Source: Actinomycetes bacterium
GTDB lineage: Bacteria > Actinomycetota > Acidimicrobiia > Acidimicrobiales > Ilumatobacteraceae
Length of the DNA stretch: 32,879 nt
NCBI GenBank assembly: GCA_025351965.1
Contig: JANXUX010000099.1
Location: 1 to 32,879 of the forward strand
Reading direction: 5' to 3'
The notes under the pieces are model-generated. The model was not told the origin of the DNA, did not search any database, and saw only the letters and a list, made by a program, of their open reading frames with translations. The position numbers and the translations under genes are program-made. Positions 7,486 to 16,983 of the stretch are shown piece by piece. Each line of letters opens with the position of its first letter. Position 1 is the first letter of the stretch.

Positions 7486-8297
7486 GCGACACGGACCTCC
7501 TGTACACACTCGAAGACGGCATCGCCCGGATCACCCTCAACCGCCCCGATGCGGCGAACGCGCTGACACCTGATCAGCGCAACCGTCTCATCGAGCTGTT
7601 CGAGACCGCCAGCGGCGACCTCAACGTGCGCGTCGTCGTGCTGACCGCCGCCGGCAAGCACTTCTGCACCGGAGCTGACCTGCGCGTCTCGCGCATCCCC
7701 GATGCGCCCCGCCCCGCCGATGCGCCCGAGCGTTCGATGGGCGACGTCGGTCGCAACATCAAGCGTGGTGCGCAGCGCTTGGTCAGCAGCATCATCGACT
7801 GTGAGAAGCCGGTCATCGCCGCGGTCAACGGCACCGCCGCCGGCATCGGCGCCCACATCGCTCTCGCCTGTGACTTGATCGTCGCTGCCGACACGGCCAG
7901 GTTCATCGAGGTCTTCGTCCGTCGTGGCATCACCCCCGACGGTGGCGGCGCATACCTGCTGCCGCGCATGATCGGTCTGGCCAAGGCCAAGGAGCTGATC
8001 TTCCTCGGCGACGACCTCGCATCCACTGATGCCGAGCGCATCGGCCTGATCAACCGGGTCGTTCCTCGCGATGACCTGGAATCTGCAGCCAACGAGTGGG
8101 CCGAGCGCCTGGCCAAGGCGCCGACCAAGGCGATCTCGCTGTCGAAGTGGCTGCTCAACCGTTCGCTCGACAGCAACCGTCAGGGTGCGTTCGAGGACGA
8201 GGCCTGGGCCCAGGACCTGGCCAGCACGACCGAGGACTTCAAGGAAGGCGTCGCCGCCTTCATCGAGCGTCGCGAGGTCCAGTTCCGCGGCTGGTGA
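7482..8297 (+). CDS. Enoyl-CoA hydratase/isomerase (crotonase) family protein
   Basis: A 271-residue crotonase that hydrates, isomerises or cleaves acyl-CoA thioesters. The two oxyanion-hole segments are readable: HFCTGADL (about 60-67) and NGTAAGIGAHIALACDL (about 116-132). Glu143 sits in FIEVFVRRGI and an acidic residue (Asp153) occupies the second catalytic position in TPDGGGAYLLP. Classical hydratases carry two Glu, so the Asp hints at isomerase or another crotonase reaction. The start ATG overlaps the upstream stop by 4 bp (ATGA), placing it in the same operator-controlled transcript as the D-aminoacylase-like gene. Confidence 0.9.
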   Translation: MSDTDLLYTLEDGIARITLNRPDAANALTPDQRNRLIELFETASGDLNVRVVVLTAAGKHFCTGADLRVSRIPDAPRPADAPERSMGDVGRNIKRGAQRLVSSIIDCEKPVIAAVNGTAAGIGAHIALACDLIVAADTARFIEVFVRRGITPDGGGAYLLPRMIGLAKAKELIFLGDDLASTDAERIGLINRVVPRDDLESAANEWAERLAKAPTKAISLSKWLLNRSLDSNRQGAFEDEAWAQDLASTTEDFKEGVAAFIERREVQFRGW

Positions 8298-8333
8298 CAG
8301 CTCGGCGCAAGTGCGCTCGCTACGCTCGCACGC

Positions 8334-9383
8334 GTGGTGACAAGGCATGGAGGAGTGACCTGTCCGACACGGTCGGTCGGGCGTCGGGTGAGTCAGGCGT
8401 TGATGGCGGTGAGCCTGTTCGTTGCTGCAGGTTGCAGCTCGGATTCGAGCACGAACAGCGCCGCGTCGAGCAACCCGCCAGCGGCGAGTGAAGAGACTGC
8501 GCCCCCGTCGTCGGATCCGACGAGCCCGTCGTCGGCAGTGACGCCGGAAACCACCGAGGTGACGACAGCCGCGCCGTCGACGGAACCGGAATCGACAGCA
8601 ACGGCCACGACCGACGCAACCCCGACGACGGGGCCACCCAGTACCGCCCCGGCGAGTGGATGGCAGACCGCGACGCAGGACTTCCCGCAGCTCAGTTACA
8701 TCGCCTGTTGCGGCACCGACTGGGAGGGGGACCCCTCGCCTGCGGTGCCGAGCGATTCGGCTGCGGCCTTGCCGCCCGGCATCTACAACGCGCAGGCCAC
8801 CGTGGCGGACCAACCGGCGCGCGGCACGCTCTCGCTGGCCATCCGTCCGTACGTGCGCTGCACCGACGGCACCGTGATCTGCTTCGGCGACGAGCCCTAC
8901 GCCAACAACGCGCTCGGCGTGGCCAACGAACCGGCACGGACGATGGACATACCCCTCGTCGCCTCCGTCCGCGTTGCCGTGTCCGGTTTCGGGTGTGACG
9001 CGACGGGGTTGCTCGAAGACATCCGTCAGATCGCCACGGGCGCCGATCTGCTGGCACTGTTCGATGAGCTCGACGCTGCGTACGAGACCGTGATCGGGTC
9101 GAAGCTCCGCGCCGGCGTCAGCCCGGAGGAGATCGCCGCCGACATCACCGCGACCTCACCTGCAGGGTTCTCCGACATCGACTGCCCCGGGTATTCGCCG
9201 GTGGTGTGGACCCCGTCGGAGGGTCCGCCGATCCTGCCGCTGCAGTCACTGATCAGCTACCCGGGCATCCCTGCTCCGGAGCCGGTCAAGTCGGCTGCGG
9301 CCAGCTGGATCATTCCGACGGCGATCGAGGTCGACGATGCCGGCAACATCACCGTGTACCTGTACGGCGGCTTCCTGAGCTGA
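8334..9383 (+). CDS. Putative secreted lipoprotein of unknown function
   Basis: A 349-residue protein with a basic N-terminus (VGRRVSQ), a hydrophobic stretch and a lipobox ending VAAGC (Cys34). This predicts lipid anchoring outside the membrane. Residues about 35-110 are a Ser/Thr/Pro/Ala-rich, low-complexity linker. The rest is a globular domain with several Cys (CCGTDW, RCTDGTVICFGDEPY, GFGCDATG, DIDCPGY) that I do not recognise. The start is uncertain: GTG 8334, 8355 or 8388 would all keep the signal peptide. It ends 8 bp before the converging molybdoenzyme gene. Synteny does not suggest a function. Confidence 0.75.
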   Translation: MVTRHGGVTCPTRSVGRRVSQALMAVSLFVAAGCSSDSSTNSAASSNPPAASEETAPPSSDPTSPSSAVTPETTEVTTAAPSTEPESTATATTDATPTTGPPSTAPASGWQTATQDFPQLSYIACCGTDWEGDPSPAVPSDSAAALPPGIYNAQATVADQPARGTLSLAIRPYVRCTDGTVICFGDEPYANNALGVANEPARTMDIPLVASVRVAVSGFGCDATGLLEDIRQIATGADLLALFDELDAAYETVIGSKLRAGVSPEEIAADITATSPAGFSDIDCPGYSPVVWTPSEGPPILPLQSLISYPGIPAPEPVKSAAASWIIPTAIEVDDAGNITVYLYGGFLS

Positions 9384-9391
9384 GCGTTCGG

Positions 9392-11430
9392 TCAGCAACC
9401 CGGAACGTAGGGGCGGATCGTCACCCGGTTGTCGTGGTAGAGCGCGCCGGCACCCATGTCGCTGTCACCCTCGATCACCGTCGCGTTCACGGACGATCCG
9501 CCGAGGAACGTCTTGGTCCAGCCACCTTTGGCGGTGACTGCGACACCGGGGCGAGCCGTGCTGGTGATGCGGAGGCGGGCGACGAACGAGCCACGGTCGT
9601 TGGCGACCTCGACGAGGCTGCCGTCGGCGAGCGACGATGTCGATGCGTCGGCGGCGCACACCGTCACCAGTGGTTCCCCAGCGCGTTCGACGTTGCGGTC
9701 GATGCCGGCGAAGACCGAGTTGACGTAGAAGTGACTGGCCGGCGCGAGGAGCGCGAACGTGCCGGGCTCGTCGTTGGCCGACTCGCTCGGCGGGCGGTAG
9801 TTCGGAAGCCGGCCGTGGCCATCGCGCTCGGCCCGATCGGAGGCGAACTCGAATCGCCCGGAGACGGTGGCGAAGCGTTCGGCGAACGGGGACCAGCCCT
9901 CGGTGCCGGGAATGCGTCGCCTGCGCGCAGCTCGTCGACGCCGACACCGGCGTCGCGCCACGGCGGCGAGTCGAGCAGGTCCGCGGCGAGCTCGTGATCA
10001 GTCGCGAACAACGCCGGCTCGGTGAGACCCATGCGCACGGCCAGCCGGCGGAGCAGCTCGGTCTTGCTCAGGCACTCGCCAGGCGGCGCGACGGCCGGCT
10101 CGTTCCAGTTGAGGTAGAGATGGCCGAACGACTCCATGATCTCGACGTGTTCGGTCTGCAGCGTGCAGGGCAGCAACAGGTCGGCATACATCGCAGTGTC
10201 GGTGCGGTAAGCGTCGAACACGACGGTGAAGAGATCGTCCCGGCAGAGCGCGGCCCGCACCTCGGCCTGGGCCGGGTTGGACACGACCGGGTTGGCGCCC
10301 ATCACGACCATGGCCCGCACGGGCGGATCATCGCGCTGCAGTTCGCGGACGAGCCGGGTCATCACCAGGGTGCGCTGATCATCGGCGCGCAGATCGGTGC
10401 GGGACAGCTTGAAGCTGTTCAGCTGGTAGGCGTCGGAGGTGCTGTAGACGAGGCCGCCACCACGTTGTGCGTACGATCCGGTCAGCGCCGGGATGCACGA
10501 CACGACACGAGCGGCCTGACCGCCGAAGCGTTGGCGCTGCATGCCTTGACCGAGCTTGATCGCGACCGGACCGTCGGCGGCCAGGCGCCGGCCGAGGCCG
10601 ACGATGACGTCCTCGGACACGTCGCAGATGTCGGCGACGCGTGCGGGGGTGTACTCGGCGAGCGAGGCGAGGAACTCGTCGGCACCGGCGGTGCGTTCCG
10701 CGACGAAGGTCGCGTCGATTCCAGCGGCTGCGATGACGTGGCAGAGCCCGAGCGCCAGAGCAGCGTCGGTACCGACCCTGATCGCCACGTGCTCGTCCGC
10801 GCGTTCGGCCGTGCGATGTCGCACCGGATCGATGACGACGACGTGTGCCCCGTTCGTGCGAGCCTCCTCGATGAACGGCCAGAGATGTTGGTTGGACGTG
10901 AGTGTGTTCGAGCCCCAGAGCAGGATCGTGCGGGCGTGGACGATGTCCTCGGGGTCCATCCCGGCCGCAGAGCCCGCGGTGTAGCTGATGCCGACGTGGC
11001 CGGACACCGAGCAGATGCTGGTGTGATGACGCGCCGCGCCGATCGCGTTCCAGAACCGGTGGGTCGCTCCGACTCCCTGCAGGTAGCCGACGTTTCCTGT
11101 GCCGTCGAACGGCCAGATCGCGTTGCCGCCGTCCGTTGCGAGGATCTCGCCGAGCTGGGTCGCCATCGTGTCGAGCGCTTCGTCCCATGTGATGCGTTCG
11201 AACTCGCCCGACCCCTTCGGCCCGACCCGGCGCATCGGGTGCAGCAGCCGTGAGGGGTCGGCGCTGAACTCGAGGTACGGGTTGACCTTCACGCACAGGC
11301 CGCCCCGGGTGTGGGGATGATCGGGGTTGCCGCGCAGCTTCGTGGCCCTGCCGTAGTCGTCGACCGTGACGACCCAACTACACGCGTCGGGACAGTCGAG
11401 GGGGCAGGCTCCGATGACGTCGCGCGGCAT
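9392..11430 (-). CDS. Molybdopterin-dependent oxidoreductase (DMSO reductase family), with a frameshift near 9906-9910
   Basis: An enzyme of about 679 residues if the frame is restored. The N-terminus has CPLDCPDAC plus a later Cys in RGGLCVKVN (Cys9, 13, 17, 46), a CX3CX3CX28C [4Fe-4S] site. The molybdopterin-binding body follows (ITWDEALDTMA, LLWGSNTLTSNQHLWPF, VVMGANPVVSNPAQ). Its C-terminal cofactor-binding domain (VSGRFEFAS ... AKGGWTK) is in another frame, entered at about 9906-9910, where one base seems missing from the CCGGG run. The result is either a sequencing slip or a broken gene. Without the fix the protein would lose the C-terminal domain and run on in nonsense sequence. Start ATG 11430 is placed just before the Fe-S motif. 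No Tat signal or partner subunit gene is seen, so it is probably cytoplasmic. The reaction is unknown. Confidence 0.85.
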
Positions 11431-11463
11431 GACCGCATCGTACGGGAGCGGTAGCGTGAGTTC

Positions 11464-11769
11464 ATGGTGGATGACTACGGTGCTCTCGATGTGCTCGAAC
11501 CACTGACCGACGAGGAACTGACTGCGTTCGCGCTGGCTGCAGACCCTGACCAGGCGATCGATGACGACGCCGTGCCGTTGTCGGCGTACCAGGGCGAATT
11601 CGGGGACCTGCTGCCCGACTGGTATATGCCGGCACCCGTGTCGGGTGGCGGCTCGCGTGGCCGGCGGCGGCGCAACGCGATCGTTGCGTCCGTGGTGATC
11701 TTCTCGCTGCTGTTCATCAACGCGCTCGGGCTGTGCATCACCTACGGGCGTCTCGAAGTCCCGTTCTGA
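11464..11769 (+). CDS. Small single-pass membrane protein, unknown function
   Basis: A 101-residue product. The N-terminal 65 residues are acidic (DDYG, DEE, DDDAVP). A basic stop-transfer cluster RGRRRRN (about 69-75) precedes one hydrophobic helix, AIVASVVIFSLLFINALG and following (about 76-99). With the positive cluster before the helix, the N-terminus is probably cytosolic. The start lies 33 bp from the divergent molybdoenzyme start. I do not recognise the family. The clear topology makes it a likely real gene rather than a chance frame. Confidence 0.6.
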   Translation: MVDDYGALDVLEPLTDEELTAFALAADPDQAIDDDAVPLSAYQGEFGDLLPDWYMPAPVSGGGSRGRRRRNAIVASVVIFSLLFINALGLCITYGRLEVPF

Positions 11770-11800
11770 CGGACGACTGATGCCGAGGTCCGGGCCCCGG

Positions 11801-13489
11801 TCAGCGGGGGAGGAGTTGGGTGCGACCGTGCTCGGAGAATTCGGCGGCGAGCGCCGCCACATCATCGGCTGTGAATGCGCGGTACGACGTGCCGCGGCCC
11901 GGCTTCCACCAGATCGCCTCGGTCGTGACCCAGCCGGCCGACCGCAGCGGCTGCTTGTTGACCTTGTTGTTCGCGGTCAGCGGCATCTCCGCCGTCACCC
12001 GGATGAACCGTGGCGCCCACTTCGTGCCGAGGTCGCGCTGCTCGGCGAGGAAGGCCTCGAATGATGACGGATCGAACTCGTGGCCCGGCTTCATCTCGAT
12101 GGCCGCCATCACCTGATCACCCGTGCGCGGATCCGGCACGGCGTACACCGCGACCATGACCACATCATCGAGCCGGTTGAGGATGTTCTCCACCGGTGCT
12201 GCGGCGAAGTTCTCGCTGTCGACGCGCAGCCAATCGGTGCTGCGCCCGGCGAAGTAGTAGAAACCGTCGGCGTCGATGAAGGCGAGATCGCCGCTCCAAT
12301 ACCAGCCGTTGCGCATCCGGTCCGCCGTCGCCTCGGTGTTGTTGTAGTAGCCCTCGAACATGCCGCCGCCGGATCGGTTGACGATCTCACCGATCGCCTC
12401 GTCGCCGTTGATCAGCGCGCCGTGCTCGTCGAACTCGGCCCGCGGGCACGGCTCGAGACTGTTCGTGTCGACGACCGCGATGTCGGCCCCGCCGTCGAGG
12501 CGAGGAACCCCGAGCGCCCCCGCCGGTGTGTCGGGTGTGCGCACGATGACGACGACGCTCTCGCTCGAGCCGTAGCCCTCGATCAGCGGACAGCCGAACC
12601 GCTCCAGGAAGCGCTCGCGGTCCTGCGCGCTGGCCTCGGTGCCGAAGCCGAGCCGCAGCTGGTGGTCCCGGTCGTGTTCGGTCGGTGGCTGGCCGAGTAC
12701 GTAGGCAACGGTGCGCCCGACGTAGGTGAAGTAGGTGCATCCGTACTTGCGCACGTCGGGTAGGAACCCGCTCGCCGAGAACTTGCGACGCAGCACGACG
12801 GTGGCGCCGACCGCGAGCGACGGTGCCCAGCAGGCCATCAGCGCGTTGCCGTGGAACAGCGGCATCGAGCAGTAACTGATGTCGTCGCGCGTCACGCCGT
12901 AGGACATGCCGGCGCGGACGCCGGAACCGGCCATCCGCTCGGTGCTGCACACGACGGCCTTGGGTGCGCTGGTCGAGCCGCTCGTGAACAGCAGGAACAG
13001 GATCGTCGACGGGTCCGGATCGTCGGCGGGGTCGGGAATCTCGTTGGTCGGGATGATCGAGGCGAAGTACTCGTCGCTGTCGATACGCAGGACGCGACCG
13101 TTGGCGGGGCCGAGGTCGAGACCGTCGAGCATTGCCGCGCCGGCCGTGTCGGTGATGATCAGCTGGCAGTCGGTGTGGCGGATGTCGCGGCCGAGTTCGT
13201 CGCCGCGCCGGGTCGGGTTGATGCCGACGATCGTCGCCCCGGCGAACGCGGCGCCGCCGGCGATGAAGAGGTACTCGGGAACGTTCTCGAGCAGGACGCC
13301 GACGTGGAACGGGCCCTCGATGCGCAGCGACTGGAGCATGTTGGATCGGGCAACGCTCTCGCGCACCACGTCGCCCCATGTCCAGGACTGGTCCTCGAAC
13401 CGGTATCCGACGCGGTCGTCGTCGGCTCGGTCGCGGAGCAGGGATGCCGTTGTGTACGTGACGTCGAGATCCATTGCGGGAAGGCTCAT
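11801..13489 (-). CDS. Acyl-CoA synthetase, AMP-forming (FadD17/FATP-like)
   Basis: A 562-residue adenylate-forming ligase that activates a carboxylic acid to its CoA thioester using ATP. The P-loop is FLLFTSGSTSAPKAVV, followed by IEGYGSSESVV, the GWYWSGDLAFIDADGFYYF hinge region and GRSTDWLRVDSENFAA. The C-terminal catalytic Lys is in NNKVNKQPLRS. The GRSTDWLRVDSEN wording recalls the FadD17 and fatty-acid-transport-protein branch. ATG 13489 is chosen, with a GAGG about 12 nt upstream; an ATG at 13474 is an alternative. It starts 19 bp after the SDR stop and is the last gene of the amidohydrolase-SDR-ligase unit under operator copy B. Substrate unknown, perhaps a branched or ring-derived acid. 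Confidence 0.92.
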   Translation of the reverse strand: MSLPAMDLDVTYTTASLLRDRADDDRVGYRFEDQSWTWGDVVRESVARSNMLQSLRIEGPFHVGVLLENVPEYLFIAGGAAFAGATIVGINPTRRGDELGRDIRHTDCQLIITDTAGAAMLDGLDLGPANGRVLRIDSDEYFASIIPTNEIPDPADDPDPSTILFLLFTSGSTSAPKAVVCSTERMAGSGVRAGMSYGVTRDDISYCSMPLFHGNALMACWAPSLAVGATVVLRRKFSASGFLPDVRKYGCTYFTYVGRTVAYVLGQPPTEHDRDHQLRLGFGTEASAQDRERFLERFGCPLIEGYGSSESVVVIVRTPDTPAGALGVPRLDGGADIAVVDTNSLEPCPRAEFDEHGALINGDEAIGEIVNRSGGGMFEGYYNNTEATADRMRNGWYWSGDLAFIDADGFYYFAGRSTDWLRVDSENFAAAPVENILNRLDDVVMVAVYAVPDPRTGDQVMAAIEMKPGHEFDPSSFEAFLAEQRDLGTKWAPRFIRVTAEMPLTANNKVNKQPLRSAGWVTTEAIWWKPGRGTSYRAFTADDVAALAAEFSEHGRTQLLPR

Positions 13490-13508
13490 GGGCGGAAAAC
13501 CTCGGAGA

Positions 13509-14348
13509 TCATGTTCGGGAGATGGGTTGTGTGGCGGGCAGGAGCCCGAGTTCGCGGGCCCGGTCGAGCGCATGCACGTACCCGCCGTTCGGAACCAACG
13601 GATCGTCGATGAGGTGAGCGATCGCGATGCCGACGACTGTTGGGGTGATGCCGTACTTGGACACGAATTCGAGCTGGGCACCGGCGGCGACGACTCGTTC
13701 GGTTGCGACGTAGCCGGGGTTGACGTTGAACGCACGGATGCCACGATCGCCGTATTCGACGGCGAGCATGTCGGCGATGCGGTGGAAGCCCGCCTTGGTC
13801 ACGGCATAGGACAGTGCCCATCCACCCTCGCCGATCGGGGCATCGGGAGTGAGCTGGCCGGCGTCGGAGGTGATGTCGCAGAACGTGCCGCCGCCGTTGG
13901 CGAGCATGTGCTGCAGCGTGTGCTGGGTGATGATCAGCTGTGCGGTGACGTTGCCCGTGACCCGCTTGATCAGGTTGTCGGGCGGTGTGTCGGCGAAGCG
14001 ACGGCTGCTCCCGGCGCCGACGTAGATCGCGTTGTTGACGACCACGTCGAGCCGGCCGCCGAGTCCGGCGATCGCCACATCGACGGCATCGGTGAGCAGG
14101 TCCAGTTCGAGCAGATCCATCGGCACCGAGACGGCGCGCCGACCGAGCGCCTCGATCTCGGCGGCCGTGGTGGCCAGCGACCCTGGCAGGCCGAGACCGC
14201 TTTCCGGAGCGACCGATGTCGGATCACCTTCGTTGACCGTGCGGGCCGTGATCGCGACGTCGTACCCGGCCCGCGCCAAGGCGATCGCGATGCCCTTGCC
14301 GACGCCCCGTGAGGCGCCGGTGACCAGCGCAGTCCGACCCGCGATCAG
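13509..14348 (-). CDS. Short-chain dehydrogenase/reductase with apparent CTG start
   Basis: A classical SDR of about 279 residues that oxidises or reduces an alcohol/ketone with NAD(P). The nucleotide motif TGASRGVGKG (residues 10-19 from the CTG) and the catalytic Ser, Tyr and Lys (CDITSDAG; SYAVTKAG) are intact. NNA replaces NNAG at the third motif. The open frame runs upstream to a stop at 14409-14411, but no ATG, GTG or TTG occurs upstream of the Gly-rich motif. The only near-cognate is CTG 14348, which overlaps the amidohydrolase stop as CTGA and suggests coupled reinitiation. A TTG at 14279 would delete the cofactor motif. It lies between the amidohydrolase and the CoA ligase in one operon. 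Confidence 0.88.
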   Translation of the reverse strand: MIAGRTALVTGASRGVGKGIAIALARAGYDVAITARTVNEGDPTSVAPESGLGLPGSLATTAAEIEALGRRAVSVPMDLLELDLLTDAVDVAIAGLGGRLDVVVNNAIYVGAGSSRRFADTPPDNLIKRVTGNVTAQLIITQHTLQHMLANGGGTFCDITSDAGQLTPDAPIGEGGWALSYAVTKAGFHRIADMLAVEYGDRGIRAFNVNPGYVATERVVAAGAQLEFVSKYGITPTVVGIAIAHLIDDPLVPNGGYVHALDRARELGLLPATQPISRT

Positions 14349-15553
14349 GTGAACTGCGTCAGGCGCAGCATCTTGATCGCATTGCCGCGGACGATCTTGT
14401 ACATCGTCTCATCGTCGAGATCGGCGACCTGCTCGGCGTACAGCTTCTTGCTGTCAGGCCAGGTGCTGTCGGTGTGCGGATAGTCCGTCTCGTACGTGAC
14501 GTTGTCGACGCCGATGCGGTGCAGACTCTCCAGACCGTGGCGGTCGCGGAAGAAGCAGCCGTAGATCTGGCGGTGCCAGTAGGTGCTCGGCGGTTCGGGG
14601 ACGAGTTCTTTGACGCCGCCCCACGCACGATGCTCGCGCCACACGTCGTCGACGCGCTCGAGGATGTAGGGCAGCCAACCGATCTGGCCCTCGCTGTAGG
14701 CGAGTTTGAGCGTGGGATAGCGCACGAGGATGCCACTGAACAAGAAGTCGCTGAGCGAACTCATCGCGTTGCCGAAGCTGAGCGTGGCGGCCACGGCCGG
14801 GGGCGCATCGGCCGACGTGGCCGGCATCTGCGACGACGACCCGATGTGCATACAGATGACCGTTTCGGTCTCCGAACACGCCTTGAAGAAGGGCTCCCAG
14901 TAACCACTGTGGATGCTCGGCAGGCCGAGCTTGGCGGGGATCTCGCTGAACGCGACCGCGGTGCAGCCGCGAGCGGCGTTGCGGTAGATCTCGGCGGCGG
15001 CGGCCTCGACATCCCACAGCTGAACGATCGGGAGCGGGATGAGTCGGCCGTTGGAATCGCCGCACCACTCCTCGACCATCCAGTTGTTGTAGGCCTGCAC
15101 ACAGGCGAACGCGAGATCCTTGTCCTTGGCCTCGGCGAACGTCTGGCCGCAGAAACGGGGCATCGTCGGGAAGCACAACGACGCCTCGACGCCGTCGATG
15201 TCCATGTCCTCGAGGCGCGCCTTCGGGTCGTAGCAACCGGGGCGCATCTCGTCGTAGGTGATGGGCGACATCGTCATGTCGTCACGGTCGAAACCGACCG
15301 CTGCGACGTGGCGCTTGTGGACGGCGATCAGGTCGCCGTAGATCCACATGTCGGCCTTCGGGGCGCTCTCGTCCCACTGGTACTCGTACGTGGTGCCGCC
15401 CTTGTAGGCAATGCCGGCGATGCCGCGACGCTCGACGCGTGGCTTGTCCGGATGGTCTTGGAACTCGGCCGGGAGCCAACGATCGAACAGGTGCGGTGGC
15501 TCCACCACATGGTCGTCGACGCTGATGATCTTGGGGATCTCACGTTCGGTCAT
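14345..15553 (-). CDS. Amidohydrolase_2 family metal hydrolase/decarboxylase (paralogue 1)
   Basis: A 402-residue protein of the ACMSD-like amidohydrolase family, whose members hydrolyse C-C or C-N bonds or decarboxylate. Likely metal and catalytic residues are His15 in SVDDHVVEP, His236 in CMHIGSSS and Asp357 in TYETDYPHTDSTWP. The usual N-terminal HxH is reduced to DDH. ATG 15553 has AGGGAGA 7 nt upstream. Operator copy B lies about 50 bp upstream. It heads the amidohydrolase-SDR-CoA ligase operon. A close paralogue sits at 28383-29585, also behind an operator; more than half the residues match by eye. In actinobacteria such genes are often found beside steroid or terpenoid degradation genes. 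A ring-opening or decarboxylating role is inferred. Confidence 0.9.
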   Translation of the reverse strand: MTEREIPKIISVDDHVVEPPHLFDRWLPAEFQDHPDKPRVERRGIAGIAYKGGTTYEYQWDESAPKADMWIYGDLIAVHKRHVAAVGFDRDDMTMSPITYDEMRPGCYDPKARLEDMDIDGVEASLCFPTMPRFCGQTFAEAKDKDLAFACVQAYNNWMVEEWCGDSNGRLIPLPIVQLWDVEAAAAEIYRNAARGCTAVAFSEIPAKLGLPSIHSGYWEPFFKACSETETVICMHIGSSSQMPATSADAPPAVAATLSFGNAMSSLSDFLFSGILVRYPTLKLAYSEGQIGWLPYILERVDDVWREHRAWGGVKELVPEPPSTYWHRQIYGCFFRDRHGLESLHRIGVDNVTYETDYPHTDSTWPDSKKLYAEQVADLDDETMYKIVRGNAIKMLRLTQFT

Positions 15554-15604
15554 GATGTCTCTCCCTGAGCGAAAAAGGGCAGCTCAACGGGGGTGTCAAG
15601 CGTT

Positions 15605-15621
15605 TCTGACACCGTATCAGA
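15605..15621. promoter_or_regulatory. Palindromic operator, copy B (imperfect)
   Basis: TCTGACA-CCG-TATCAGA has one mismatch between half-sites and differs from the other copies at the inner bases. It lies between the divergent amidohydrolase operon (-) and the MFS gene (+), 38 bp before the MFS start. It is probably a weaker site of the same regulator. Confidence 0.7.
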
Positions 15622-15659
15622 TTCCCCGTCAGGATCTCCGGCTGTGCAAGGATCAGCCG

Positions 15660-16910
15660 ATGGTCGGTCTGCGCGACGAAAGGGCGTTCGTGCGCTGGGC
15701 CGTCGCCGATGGGGTCTCGGTGATGGGGACGAGCGTCAGCACGGTGGTGCTGCCCCTCGTGGTCTACGAGGCGACGGGATCGTCCGCCGCGACCGGTGGG
15801 CTCTTCGCGCTGCGGATCATTCCGTACATCCTGTTCGGCGCCGTCGCCGGCCCGGTTGCCGACCGCAAGAACCGCCGCTGGCTGATCGTCGGTGGGCATC
15901 TGATCGAGGGCGCGCTGGGTGCGACCATCCCCATCGCTGCGCTCTTGGGGGTGCTGACGGTTGCCCAGGTGTACGCCGTTGGCCTGCTGTCGGCCTGCGC
16001 CTTCGTGTTCTCCGATGCTGCGGTCTTCGGGGCCGTTCCGGCGATGGTCGGCACGGATCGTCTCGCCGCGGCGAACGGGTTCCTGGGCTCGATGGTCTCG
16101 GCGGCCGAGATCGCCGGCCCGGCGCTCGGCGGGGTGCTCGCTTCCACGATCGGGCCGACCAATGCGGTCTGGTTCGACTGTGCCAGTTTCTTCGTCGCAG
16201 CTGCGGTTCAGTCCTCGATCCGGTCGACATTCCGGGTCGGCGAACCGCCCGCAGGTCCGCTGCAGATCCGCGAGCAGATCGGCAAGGCGATCCGGTTCGT
16301 GCGTGGCAACCGCAGCGTGGCGACACTGCTGCTGACCGGGTTCGGCAACTCGCTGGGCTTCGGCGCGGTGCTCGGCCTGCTCGTGCCCTATGCGGTCGAG
16401 CAGCTGGGGCTGCCGGAGAAGGACTTCCGGGTCGGCATCCTGTTCAGCGCGAGCGGTCTCGGCGCACTCATCTCCGGCCTGCTGTTCTCGCGAGTGTTCT
16501 CGCCGTTACGGGTCACGTTCATCACGCCGATCGCGATCGCCATCTCGTCGCTCGTGGCCGTCGGGCTGGCGCTGAGCACATCGTGGATCCCGGCACTCGG
16601 TCTGCTGGTGCTTTTCTCGTGGTCGATCGGCACGACGGTCACCACCGGTATCACCTTCCGCCAACTCGCTGCGCCGGACGCGCTCCGATCAAGCGTGAAC
16701 GTGTTCGGGCGGATGATCTCTTGGGGTGGCCAGCCCTTCGGCGCCGGCATCGGGGCCTTCGTCGCCACCGCCGTGAACGTGCGCGCCGCGTACATCGTGG
16801 CCGCTGCGTCGATGGCCATCAGCGCCACCGCTGCGCTGGTGTTCCTGCGCCCATCGACGGCCATCCATCCCATCGAACCGACCCCGGCACCGCCCACCCT
16901 CGCCGGCTGA
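15660..16910 (+). CDS. Major facilitator superfamily transporter (MFS_3 / enterobactin-exporter-like)
   Basis: A 416-residue integral membrane protein. Hydrophobic segments alternate with short charged loops throughout, consistent with about 12 helices. The loop after helix 2-3 carries GPVADRKNRRWLIVGG, the MFS signature. A longer loop near the middle (RVGEPPAGPLQIREQIGK) separates the two halves. The start ATG 15660 has AAGGA 8 nt upstream; a longer in-frame extension overlaps the amidohydrolase promoter and is not credible. This branch is mostly drug or siderophore exporters, so it may export a toxic substrate or intermediate. Import is also possible. Operator copy B upstream suggests co-regulation with the catabolic genes. 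Confidence 0.9.
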   Translation: MVGLRDERAFVRWAVADGVSVMGTSVSTVVLPLVVYEATGSSAATGGLFALRIIPYILFGAVAGPVADRKNRRWLIVGGHLIEGALGATIPIAALLGVLTVAQVYAVGLLSACAFVFSDAAVFGAVPAMVGTDRLAAANGFLGSMVSAAEIAGPALGGVLASTIGPTNAVWFDCASFFVAAAVQSSIRSTFRVGEPPAGPLQIREQIGKAIRFVRGNRSVATLLLTGFGNSLGFGAVLGLLVPYAVEQLGLPEKDFRVGILFSASGLGALISGLLFSRVFSPLRVTFITPIAIAISSLVAVGLALSTSWIPALGLLVLFSWSIGTTVTTGITFRQLAAPDALRSSVNVFGRMISWGGQPFGAGIGAFVATAVNVRAAYIVAAASMAISATAALVFLRPSTAIHPIEPTPAPPTLAG

Positions 16911-16983
16911 CCCGAACGAACGGGTGGCGGTGATGGAGGGTGCACGACCCGCCTGCCGGGTACAGCGCCATCCGACCCACCGG

